DNA from: Streptococcus parasanguinis
GTDB lineage: Bacteria > Bacillota > Bacilli > Lactobacillales > Streptococcaceae
NCBI GenBank assembly: GCA_018377375.1
Contig: JAGZZN010000073.1
Coordinates: 1-7,239, forward strand
DNA length: 7,239 nt
Direction: 5' to 3'
The notes below the pieces were generated by a model. That model was not told the DNA's origin. It did not search any database and worked only from the letters and a program-made list of their open reading frames with translations. Made by a program: the position numbers and the translations under genes. This document shows positions 1 through 5,766 of this stretch, piece after piece (positions within the stretch are counted from its first letter, which is position 1; the number at the start of each line of letters is the position of its first letter).

Positions 1-521
1 GTCCAGGCTCCGATAAAGAAATATTTCAGTGGGAAGATGCAGCTAGTGTATATGAGGTCTAGCCAAACCATAATTCCCAAACGGTCTTGACTACTTTGTC
101 CAGTACGTGCCATTAAGTAAAGGAGGATACTCGCATGAAGGCAAAGAATCTGAGCGCTCCCCCAGTTGTCGTGCAGACCCCAAAGACTAATTTGTAAACC
201 TTGTAGTAGACTAGTGACCATAAATATTGCCGATTCAAGTCGCATTCCCTTTGCTTTTCCACCTAATAGACGACAGCCCAGTTCAATCGTACTTATCAAG
301 ACAAGGGTTGCTGGAAAGGCAAAGGAAAAATGGGTCAAGTAAGTGACATATAGGAAGCAGGCCACGAGACAGGCGACAATCAGTCCCTCAATTTTCCAAA
401 TGTCTTTTGGTGAAAAATATTTCAAGAGTTTCTTGGTTCTGGTTGGAAGACTAGTCTTTTCGTCGGAATATTCCTGGGAGACTAGCTGTAAATTAGTAGT
501 ATAGTTATTTGTTTCCATCAT
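1..521 (-). CDS. Multi-pass membrane protein of unknown function, 3' end cut by window edge
   Basis: I do not recognise a specific gene. Reading the minus strand from ATG at 521 gives 173 open codons with no stop before the window edge, so the C-terminal part is missing. A second ATG follows at 518; the AAAAGGAG site at 526-533 lies 4 bases from the first and 7 from the second, so the second may be the real start. The N-terminal 40 or so residues are polar and probably cytoplasmic. After that come about five hydrophobic segments, near residues 46-64, 66-86, 95-116, 122-138 and 148-171. Between the last two is a polar loop, MARTGQSSQDRLG. The overall look resembles streptococcal DUF4153/DUF4173-type membrane proteins, but that is memory of sequence style and is weak. 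The gene is divergent from ureI and shares its 404-base upstream region, so co-regulation is possible but not shown. Confidence 0.8.
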   Translation of the reverse strand, partial: MMETNNYTTNLQLVSQEYSDEKTSLPTRTKKLLKYFSPKDIWKIEGLIVACLVACFLYVTYLTHFSFAFPATLVLISTIELGCRLLGGKAKGMRLESAIFMVTSLLQGLQISLWGLHDNWGSAQILCLHASILLYLMARTGQSSQDRLGIMVWLDLIYTSCIFPLKYFFIGAW

Positions 522-557
522 AATTCTCCTTTTGGATGTTAGTCCAAAAAAGACTTT

Positions 558-563
558 ATCATA
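558..563 (-). promoter_or_regulatory. Possible -10 element for the divergent membrane-protein gene
   Basis: The minus strand reads TATGAT here, 36 bases before the ATG at 521, which would give a leader of about 30 bases. The -35 region 17 bases upstream reads TGGTGT, a poor match to TTGACA, so this is a candidate only. Confidence 0.35.
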
Positions 564-701
564 AAAAATGTTCGATTTTGACACCAAACTGTAAAATTAC
601 TAAAAATAGGTCTATGGACTTAGGTCTGGAGAATGAGTTGGAAAAATAGGTGAGTAAAAAATATTATGCTCACATTGAATGATAGATTGTACGGGCTATA
701 T

Positions 702-719
702 TGTCAGAAACTGTCAAAT
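702..719 (+). promoter_or_regulatory. TGTCA direct repeat, possible second GlnR box or VicR-type site
   Basis: TGTCA occurs at 702-706 and again at 712-716, exactly one helical turn apart. Read as a GlnR box (TGTNA-N7-TNACA), TGTCA-GAAACTG-TCAAA has one mismatch in the fixed positions. Read as a VicR/WalR direct repeat (TGTWAH-N5-TGTWAH) it fits less well, because the period is 10 rather than 11 and the W position is C in both halves. I recall published work on S. salivarius 57.I placing a VicR site and two GlnR sites upstream of the CodY box of this promoter. The exact assignment here is my inference. Confidence 0.4.
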
Positions 720-787
720 GCTAAAGATAGTTTTTTAGAGATTAACTGTTTGTTTATCTGGGATTGAGCAAAGGACTTCTATCGAGA

Positions 788-802
788 ATCACCAAAGGTG
801 AT
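788..802. repeat. Perfect palindrome ATCACC-AAA-GGTGAT
   Basis: Six-base arms with a three-base centre. It is followed directly by a second inverted pair, TGTCA (802-806) and TGACA (812-816), around five Ts. It could be an operator for a dimeric regulator. As RNA it would be a short hairpin near a T-run, but the run starts four bases after the stem and no upstream + strand gene ends here, so a terminator role is unlikely. Confidence 0.4.
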
Positions 803-820
803 GTCATTTTTTGACACTAT

Positions 821-839
821 ATGTTAGATTGCCTACCAT
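821..839 (+). promoter_or_regulatory. Candidate GlnR box upstream of ureI
   Basis: The sequence ATGTTAGATTGCCTACCAT matches the extended GlnR/TnrA-type consensus A-TGTNA-N7-TNACA-T at every fixed position except one (C for A in the right half). Its centre is about 73 bases upstream of the predicted transcription start, a usual position for an activator. GlnR links expression to glutamine and ammonium status. I recall that in S. salivarius GlnR activates the ureI promoter, more so at acidic pH. Binding is not proven by the sequence. Confidence 0.55.
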
Positions 840-851
840 CTAAATGTTGCA

Positions 852-866
852 AAATTTCTGAAAATT
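852..866 (+). promoter_or_regulatory. CodY box abutting the ureI -35
   Basis: AAATTTCTGAAAATT differs from the CodY consensus AATTTTCWGAAAATT at only one of 15 positions (A for T at the third). It ends two bases before the -35 hexamer, so bound CodY would block RNA polymerase. CodY senses branched-chain amino acids (and GTP in some Firmicutes). From established knowledge, CodY represses this promoter in S. salivarius, more strongly at neutral pH. Confidence 0.8.
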
Positions 867-868
867 CG

Positions 869-896
869 TTGACATGTGTTTTCAAAGTAGTATGAT
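869..896 (+). promoter_or_regulatory. Promoter of the urease operon (PureI)
   Basis: A perfect -35 TTGACA at 869-874 and a -10 TATGAT at 891-896 are separated by 16 bases. The start of transcription should be near 903, which leaves a leader of only about 23 bases before ureI, too short for a riboswitch or attenuator. This is the only strong + strand promoter seen in the window and probably drives the whole operon. Confidence 0.85.
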
Positions 897-925
897 ATTA
901 ACATAAAAAAACTTAGGAGGTTCTT

Positions 926-1441
926 ATGTTAGGTGTCATCCTACTCTATGTTGGTATGGTTTTGATGAGTAATGGACTCCATCGTTTAGAGTGTATTCCT
1001 GATAAATCAAATGTTGTCATGAATATCTTTACGGGTGGTCTGGGTTTGATTCTCAACATTATTGTCATTGCTTACGGAGCTTGTACAGGGCAAGGCGCTG
1101 AATGGTTTTATGGTAGCGCTACTGGTCTTTTATTTGCTTTCACCTATCTTTACTCAGCGATCAATACGATTTTCGATTTTGATCAACGTTTGTATGGGTG
1201 GTTTAGTTTATTTGTGGCAATTAATACGCTACCAGCAGGGATTCTTTGCTTAACATCTGGATACGGTGGTAATGCTTGGTATGGTATTATTTGGTTCTTG
1301 TGGGGTATCCTATGGCTAACTGCCTTTATTGAAATTAATCTTAAGAAGAATCTAGGAAAATTTGTCCCTTACCTAGCTATTTTTGAAGGAATTGTAACAG
1401 CTTGGATTCCAGGGCTTTTGATGCTTTGGGGCAAGTGGTAA
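926..1441 (+). CDS. ureI: Urea channel UreI (AmiS/UreI family)
   Basis: A 171-residue inner-membrane channel that lets urea into the cytoplasm. Six hydrophobic segments are visible, at about residues 2-17, 28-50, 63-82, 90-108, 117-136 and 147-168. Family hallmarks include LLYVGMVLMSNG near the N-terminus, GSATGLLFAFTYLYSAIN (63-80), WFSLFVAINTLPAG (92-105), WFLWGILWLTAFIE (123-136) and EGIVTAWIPG (154-163), all close to H. pylori UreI. It is shorter than the H. pylori protein (about 195) because the loop after the second segment (51-62) is short. The only histidine is H19, in the first loop, which is cytoplasmic by analogy with H. pylori; the extracellular loops have none. H. pylori UreI needs periplasmic histidines for acid gating, so this channel is probably always open, as reported for S. 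salivarius UreI. The start has AGGAGG at 915-920, five bases upstream. It is the first gene of the operon. Confidence 0.95.
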   Translation: MLGVILLYVGMVLMSNGLHRLECIPDKSNVVMNIFTGGLGLILNIIVIAYGACTGQGAEWFYGSATGLLFAFTYLYSAINTIFDFDQRLYGWFSLFVAINTLPAGILCLTSGYGGNAWYGIIWFLWGILWLTAFIEINLKKNLGKFVPYLAIFEGIVTAWIPGLLMLWGKW

Positions 1442-1465
1442 GCATTGATTTAAGGAGGAAAAACG

Positions 1466-1768
1466 ATGCAATTGACAATGCGCGAGCAGGAAAAAATGAT
1501 GATTAGCCTTGCGGCTATGATTGCTCAACGACGTAAAGACAAAGGAATCAAATTGAATCATCCAGAAGCAGTTGCTTTAATCACTGACTATGTGCTTGAA
1601 GGTGCAAGAGAAGGTAAAACTGTTGCCCAACTGATGGATGAAGCTCGCAATCTCTTAACACGTGAAGATGTTATGGAAGGTATTGCAGAAATGATTCCAA
1701 TGATTCAAGTTGAAGCTACTTTTACGGACAGTACAAAACTGGTTACTGTTCATGATCCTATTCAGTAA
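1466..1768 (+). CDS. ureA: Urease subunit gamma UreA
   Basis: The smallest structural subunit of urease, 100 residues, the normal length for the separate bacterial gamma subunit. It has no catalytic residues but is part of the (UreABC)3 trimer. Hallmarks are the N-terminal LTMREQEKMMISLAAMIAQRR type helix, NHPEAVALITDYVLEGAREG (31-50), KTVAQLMDEAR (51-61) and the C-terminal VEATFTDSTKLVTVHDPI (82-99). A strong AGGAGG at 1453-1458 precedes the ATG. It follows ureI by 24 bases, with no terminator between, and is followed by ureB after 11 bases. Confidence 0.97.
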   Translation: MQLTMREQEKMMISLAAMIAQRRKDKGIKLNHPEAVALITDYVLEGAREGKTVAQLMDEARNLLTREDVMEGIAEMIPMIQVEATFTDSTKLVTVHDPIQ

Positions 1769-1779
1769 GGAGAAGTGTA

Positions 1780-2091
1780 ATGATTCCAGGTGAATACCAT
1801 GTGGCGAGTGAGCCAATTGATTATAACGGTGGTTACGAAGCCATTAGTCTTGAAGTGAAAAATGTGGGTGACCGTGCTGCTCAAGTGGGTTCTCACTACC
1901 ATTTTTATGAAGCAAACGAAGCTGGTCTTCAATTTGATCGTGAAAAGGCGCGAGGCAAACGTCTAGATATTCCAGCAGGTACAGCCATTCGTTTTGAGCC
2001 AGGTGAAACGAAAACAGTACAACTTATTGACTTTGGAGGGAAACGTCGTATTTTTGGTTTCAATAACAAGGTCAATGGTTTCTTAGACTAG
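1780..2091 (+). CDS. ureB: Urease subunit beta UreB
   Basis: A 103-residue structural subunit that packs against the alpha subunit in the urease trimer. Family signatures are MIPGEY at the start, GDRAAQVGSHYHFYEAN (30-46), which matches the highly conserved GDRPIQVGSHYHF block, GKRLDIPAGTAIRFEPGE (59-76) and the final GGKRRIFGFNNKVNG segment (86-100). The ribosome binding site AAGGAG overlaps the stop codon of ureA, so the two are probably translationally coupled. The gene is separate from ureA, unlike the fused ureA of Helicobacter. ureC begins 15 bases later. Confidence 0.97.
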   Translation: MIPGEYHVASEPIDYNGGYEAISLEVKNVGDRAAQVGSHYHFYEANEAGLQFDREKARGKRLDIPAGTAIRFEPGETKTVQLIDFGGKRRIFGFNNKVNGFLD

Positions 2092-2106
2092 AAAGAGGAC
2101 AAATCG

Positions 2107-3825
2107 ATGAGTTTTAAAATGGATCGTGAAGAGTATGCTCAACACTATGGACCAACTGTAGGGGATAGCGTACGTCTTGGAGATACCAATCTTTTTGCAG
2201 CCATTGAAAAAGACTTTACTGTTTATGGACAGGAATCTAAGTTCGGTGGCGGTAAAGTTTTGCGTGATGGTATGGGTGTTAGTGCTACGGAAACACGTGA
2301 CAATCCATCAGTTGTTGATACCATTATTACAGGTGCAACCATCATTGACTATACAGGTATTATTAAAGCAGATATCGGTATTCGTGATGGTAAGATTGTT
2401 GCTATTGGTCGCGGTGGTAACCCAGATACAATGGACAATGTGGACTTTGTTGTGGGTGCTAGTACAGAAGCCATTGCTGCAGAAGGTTTGATTGTGACTG
2501 CTGGTGGTATTGACCTCCACGTACATTATATTTCTGCTGACCTTCCTGAATTTGGTTTGGATAATGGAATTACGACCCTCTTTGGTGGTGGTACAGGTCC
2601 CGCTGACGGTAGTAATGCGACAACATGTACACCAGGTAAATTCCATATTACTCGTATGTTGCAAGCTGTTGATGATATGCCTGCTAACTTTGGTTTTCTT
2701 GCCAAAGGTGTTGGTTCTGAGACTGAAGTGGTTGAAGAGCAAATTAAAGCTGGTGCAGCAGGAATTAAGACACACGAGGACTGGGGTGCGACTTACGCAG
2801 GAATTGATAATTCCCTTAAAGTTGCGGATAAATACGATGTTTCTTTTGCGGTCCACACCGACTCTTTGAATGAGGGTGGATTTATGGAAAATACTTTGGA
2901 ATCTTTCCAAGGTCGTACCGTTCATACCTTCCATACCGAAGGTTCTGGTGGTGGGCACGCTCCAGATATTATGGTCTTTGCAGGTAAGGAAAATATTTTG
3001 CCATCATCAACTAACCCAACTAACCCATACACTACAAATGCTATTGGTGAGTTGTTAGATATGGTTATGGTTTGTCACCACTTGGATCCAAAAATCCCAG
3101 AAGACGTATCTTTTGCCGAATCACGTGTTCGTAAACAAACTGTGGCTGCAGAAGATGTTCTTCACGATATGGGAGCCCTTAGTATCATGACTTCAGATGC
3201 CATGGCAATGGGACGTGTCGGTGAAGTAGCAATGCGTTGTTGGCAACTAGCTGATAAGATGAAGGCTCAGCGTGGTCCACTTGAAGGGGATTCAGAGTTT
3301 AACGATAATAACCGTATTAAACGTTACGTGGCTAAATATACAATTAACCCTGCCATCACCAATGGTATTGCAGACTATATCGGTTCTGTAGAAGTTGGTA
3401 AATTTGCAGATTTGGTTATCTGGGAACCAGCGCAATTTGGTGCAAAACCTAAGTTGGTGCTTAAGGGTGGTATGTTAACTTATGGTGTTATGGGTGACGC
3501 TGGTTCAAGTCTTCCAACACCTCAACCACGTATCATGCGTAAATTATATGGTGCTTACGGTCAAGCGGTTCACCAAACAAATCTTACCTTTGTCTCTCAA
3601 TATGCTTATGATCACGGTATCAAAGAAGAAATTGGTTTGAATAAGATTGTTCTTCCTGTTAAGAATACACGTAACTTGACTAAGCGTGATATGAAGCTTA
3701 ATGACTACGCTCCAAAAACAATCCGTATCGATCCACAGACCTTTGATGTCTTTATTGATGATGAGTTGGTTACTTGTGAGCCAATCCATACGACATCATT
3801 GTCTCAACGTTATTTCTTGTTCTAA
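2107..3825 (+). CDS. ureC: Urease subunit alpha UreC, catalytic
   Basis: The catalytic subunit, 572 residues, full length for the family; it hydrolyses urea to ammonia and carbamate in the cytoplasm. It is an amidohydrolase-fold protein with a two-nickel centre. By alignment with Klebsiella urease (offset +4) the nickel ligands are H138 and H140 (in GGIDLHVH), K221 (the lysine to be carbamylated, in IKTHEDWG), H250, H276 and D364. H223 helps bind substrate. C323 and H324 in MVCHHLD form the flap, with H324 as the general acid, and R340 is in place. The GGGTGPADGSNATTCTPG block is at 160-177. The stretch 137-151 departs from the common THIHFICPQQ pattern: L137 replaces the usual Thr and YISADLPEFG follows. 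The ligands are all kept. AGAGGA at 2094-2099 lies seven bases before the ATG. The long minus-strand open frame inside it is a shadow. Confidence 0.98.
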   Translation: MSFKMDREEYAQHYGPTVGDSVRLGDTNLFAAIEKDFTVYGQESKFGGGKVLRDGMGVSATETRDNPSVVDTIITGATIIDYTGIIKADIGIRDGKIVAIGRGGNPDTMDNVDFVVGASTEAIAAEGLIVTAGGIDLHVHYISADLPEFGLDNGITTLFGGGTGPADGSNATTCTPGKFHITRMLQAVDDMPANFGFLAKGVGSETEVVEEQIKAGAAGIKTHEDWGATYAGIDNSLKVADKYDVSFAVHTDSLNEGGFMENTLESFQGRTVHTFHTEGSGGGHAPDIMVFAGKENILPSSTNPTNPYTTNAIGELLDMVMVCHHLDPKIPEDVSFAESRVRKQTVAAEDVLHDMGALSIMTSDAMAMGRVGEVAMRCWQLADKMKAQRGPLEGDSEFNDNNRIKRYVAKYTINPAITNGIADYIGSVEVGKFADLVIWEPAQFGAKPKLVLKGGMLTYGVMGDAGSSLPTPQPRIMRKLYGAYGQAVHQTNLTFVSQYAYDHGIKEEIGLNKIVLPVKNTRNLTKRDMKLNDYAPKTIRIDPQTFDVFIDDELVTCEPIHTTSLSQRYFLF

Positions 3826-3965
3826 GGAAAACGCTATATACATGAGGCTGGAATTTTTCCTCCAACCTCTTTTGTATTTTACAGCCATAACGTTTTTAGC
3901 ACTTTATTAGGTTGCTATATGAGTCTGATGCTAGATTTTTAAAATGTAATAGAAAAGGAAAAAGT
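3826..3965 (+). other. 140-base gap between ureC and ureE
   Basis: This is the only long gap in the operon. It contains the hairpin at 3844-3880 and then an AT-rich stretch. An internal promoter would be useful here. I see a -10-like TAAAAT at 3940-3945, but no -35 at a good distance (the nearest, TTGCTA at 3912, is 22 bases away), so none is supported. Confidence 0.5.
3844..3880 (+). terminator. Terminator-like hairpin between ureC and ureE
   Basis: GAGGCTGGA (3844-3852) pairs with TCCAACCTC (3861-3869) with one C-A mismatch, around an eight-base loop. TTTTGTATTTT follows at 3870-3880. It works as a terminator only in the + direction, since the minus side lacks a T-run. The arms resemble the GAGGCTGGGAC-type terminator common in streptococci. 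Because the accessory genes follow without a strong new promoter, it is probably partial: it would lower ureEFGDM transcript relative to ureABC, or protect the 3' end of a ureIABC message. Confidence 0.65.
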
Positions 3966-3966
3966 A
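3954..3966 (+). promoter_or_regulatory. Ribosome binding site that fixes the ureE start
   Basis: AAAGGAA at 3954-3960 precedes the ATG at 3966 by five bases. The frame is open further upstream to a TTG at 3912, but those 18 extra codons lack a ribosome binding site and have no match in the UreE family. Confidence 0.75.
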
Positions 3967-4418
3967 TGATTTTTACAAAAGTAGATGCTCTTGTTAAGGA
4001 TATCGATGTGGACAAATACCATATTGAAACAGTCATTCTTTCGAGTGACGATCTTAACAAAAAAATTATTCGTGTGAGGAGTGATCATGGGAATGAATTT
4101 GGTATTCGTCTTGATAAGGGACAAAAATTGCAAAATGGCTCTGCCTTTTTTATCGATGATCACCATGTCCTAGCTATTGGTGTTGAGTCACAGGATTTGA
4201 TTGTCATTTCACCTAAAGATATGGATGAAATGGGAATCACAGCTCATATTCTTGGGAATACTCATAAACCGATTGAGGTGAAAGATGCCAAGATTTATTT
4301 AGAGGTTGACCCAGTTGTAGAGCAAGTCTTGACTCAAAAAGAGATTGCCTACACGATTGAAGAAGTGGTCCTTGATAAGCCCCTACGCCATGTGAATTTA
4401 ACTGCCCATGAACATTAA
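3966..4418 (+). CDS. ureE: Urease nickel metallochaperone UreE
   Basis: A cytoplasmic nickel-binding chaperone, 150 residues from the MIFTKVDALV start, that passes nickel to UreG and the maturation complex. The N-terminal domain (about 1-73) is the peptide-binding part and ends with IDDHHVLAIGVES (63-75). The metal-binding domain follows, with the conserved block AHILGNTHKPIEV (93-105); H100 corresponds to the essential nickel-binding histidine at the UreE dimer interface (H96 in Klebsiella). The tail RHVNLTAHEH carries three histidines (H142, H148, H150), much shorter than the His-rich tail of Klebsiella UreE, so storage capacity is probably small. The ATG at 3966 is chosen for its ribosome binding site and family length. 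The 3' end overlaps ureF by 11 bases. Confidence 0.93.
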   Translation: MIFTKVDALVKDIDVDKYHIETVILSSDDLNKKIIRVRSDHGNEFGIRLDKGQKLQNGSAFFIDDHHVLAIGVESQDLIVISPKDMDEMGITAHILGNTHKPIEVKDAKIYLEVDPVVEQVLTQKEIAYTIEEVVLDKPLRHVNLTAHEH

Positions 4419-5121
4419 TCCTTTTGCTAATGTGTCTTTGCAAGATTATCTTGAAATTGTGCAAATTGTCGATTCAACCTTTCCAATTGGATCGTTTAAC
4501 CACTCTTTTGGGATGGAAAATTATCTGCGCGAAGACACTGTAACAGATGATAAAGGTTACGAAGAGTGGCAAGAAGCCTATTTAGCTAGTCAGTTTAAAT
4601 ATGGTGAAGGTCTTGTAATCAAACTGGTTTATGATGCTATGGCTACAGACAACTTAGAGCAGGTTTGGCATTATGATAAGGTCTTGACAGTTTCGACGCA
4701 AGCGCGTGAAACAAGACAGGGAACTAAGATGATTGCTAAGCAAATGCTTCGACTCATTCAAAGGCTTCATGCTATTCCGGTATTGGATGACTATCAGTCT
4801 AAAATACGTAAGGGTGTGGTCTTCGGCAATCCAGCTATTGTCTTTGCGCTCTATGTGTTTAACAAGGGCTTGGGATGTAATGAAGCCATAGCACTTTATG
4901 GCTATAGCGTGATTTCGACGATGGTTCAAAATGCTGTGCGTGCCATTCCCCTTGGACAGTTTGCTGGACAGGAGATTGTTTTACGTAGCTTTTCACAATT
5001 AGAAAAAATGACACAAGAAATTCAAGAATTGGATGCGTCCTACCTTGGGGCCAATACGCCTGGTCTTGAATTAGCTCAGATGAAACATGAAACACAGGTA
5101 TTCCGCCTATTCATGTCCTAA
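4408..5121 (+). CDS. ureF: Urease accessory protein UreF
   Basis: A 237-residue, mostly helical protein that joins UreD on apo-urease and recruits UreG. It controls the fidelity of GTP-dependent nickel insertion. Family motifs are VDSTFPIGSFNHSFGME (21-37), ARETRQGTKM (99-108), VFGNPAIVFAL (138-148), VQNAVRAIPLGQFAGQ (173-188) and the C-terminal TPGLELAQMKHETQVFRLF (217-235), which matches the usual MRHETQYTRLF end. The ATG lies inside the end of ureE (11-base overlap) and has no clear Shine-Dalgarno, so translation probably depends on ribosomes finishing ureE. ureG follows after 29 bases. Confidence 0.95.
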   Translation: MNINPFANVSLQDYLEIVQIVDSTFPIGSFNHSFGMENYLREDTVTDDKGYEEWQEAYLASQFKYGEGLVIKLVYDAMATDNLEQVWHYDKVLTVSTQARETRQGTKMIAKQMLRLIQRLHAIPVLDDYQSKIRKGVVFGNPAIVFALYVFNKGLGCNEAIALYGYSVISTMVQNAVRAIPLGQFAGQEIVLRSFSQLEKMTQEIQELDASYLGANTPGLELAQMKHETQVFRLFMS

Positions 5122-5150
5122 AATATCAACAAGGTTGAGAGGAAAAAACA

Positions 5151-5765
5151 ATGACAAAACGTACTGTAATTATTGGAGTTGGTGGACCTGTTGGTTCAGG
5201 TAAAACCCTTTTGCTTGAGCGTCTTACACGACGTATGTCCGACTTAAATTTAGCAGTTATTACTAACGATATCTATACAAAAGAAGATGCTCTTTTCTTG
5301 GCTAAAAATTCAAGCTTAGATGAAGACCGTATCATTGGTGTAGAAACTGGTGGATGTCCTCATACTGCTATTCGTGAAGATGCTTCTATGAACTTTGAAG
5401 CGATTGAAACTCTTCGAGAGCGCTTTAACCATGATTTGGATGTTATTTTCCTTGAAAGTGGTGGGGATAACTTGGCTGCGACCTTCAGTCCTGATTTGGT
5501 TGATTTCACCATTTATATTATTGACGTTGCTCAGGGTGAAAAAATCCCACGTAAGGCTGGTCAAGGGATGATTAAGAGTGATTTGTTCTTGATCAATAAG
5601 ACTGACCTTGCTCCTTATGTTGGAGCCAACCTAGACCGTATGCGTGAAGATACCCTTCATTTCCGTAACGAAGATTCTTTCATTTTCACAAATTTAAATA
5701 ATGATGACAATGTTAAGGAAGTGGAAGAATGGATTCGTAAGAATTTCCTACTAGAGGACTTGTAA
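5151..5765 (+). CDS. ureG: Urease accessory GTPase UreG
   Basis: A SIMIBI-class GTPase of 204 residues, normal length. It binds nickel as a GTP-dependent dimer and drives nickel delivery and lysine carbamylation of UreC. Motifs are all present: the P-loop GPVGSGKT (12-19), ITNDIYTKEDA (37-47), the nickel-binding Cys-Pro-His at C69-H71 inside VETGGCPHTAIREDAS, the Walker B-like region VIFLESGGDNLAATFSP (98-114) and the guanine-specificity motif NKTD (149-152). The ribosome binding site GAGAGG at 5137-5142 lies eight bases before the ATG. It ends one base before ureD. Confidence 0.97.
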   Translation: MTKRTVIIGVGGPVGSGKTLLLERLTRRMSDLNLAVITNDIYTKEDALFLAKNSSLDEDRIIGVETGGCPHTAIREDASMNFEAIETLRERFNHDLDVIFLESGGDNLAATFSPDLVDFTIYIIDVAQGEKIPRKAGQGMIKSDLFLINKTDLAPYVGANLDRMREDTLHFRNEDSFIFTNLNNDDNVKEVEEWIRKNFLLEDL

Positions 5766-5766
5766 G

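Larger units (their letters stand above)
522..925. other. Divergent intergenic region between the membrane-protein gene and ureI
   Basis: A 404-base AT-rich stretch with no convincing coding sequence. The part near ureI (about 700-900) carries the promoter and the candidate regulator sites listed separately. The left half (522-660) holds a possible minus-strand promoter and a direct repeat of TAGGTCT at 607-613 and 621-627, spaced 14 bases, of unknown meaning. Five-base TGTCA/TGACA words occur at 579, 702, 712, 802, 812 and 870, about seven times more than I would expect by chance in this much AT-rich DNA (rough hand estimate of 0.8). Confidence 0.85.

Noticed and set aside
121..160. Apparent frameshift in the minus-strand membrane-protein gene
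   Set aside because: My first reading of the complement dropped four bases; rereading line by line gives one continuous open frame from 521 to the window edge.
666..767. 33-codon open frame in the intergenic region starting MLTLNDRLYG
   Set aside because: No Shine-Dalgarno at proper distance (the nearest GGTGAG is too far), no promoter, and it overlaps the candidate regulator sites at 702-719. Possible but not supported.
802..816. TGTCA-T5-TGACA as a GlnR box
   Set aside because: The spacing is 5 rather than the required 7; shifting the right half gives ACACT, which does not match.
864..879. CcpA cre site overlapping the -35 of ureI
   Set aside because: Only the right half around CGTTGACA fits the consensus; the left half fails at several fixed positions.
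2308..2958. 216-codon open frame on the minus strand inside ureC
   Set aside because: It lies fully within the well-supported ureC, is rich in Thr, Asn and Cys as expected for an antisense shadow, and shows no recognisable domain or ribosome binding site.
3912..3965. Longer UreE start at TTG 3912
   Set aside because: No ribosome binding site, and the 18 extra residues are unlike the UreE family, while ATG at 3966 has AAGGA five bases upstream.
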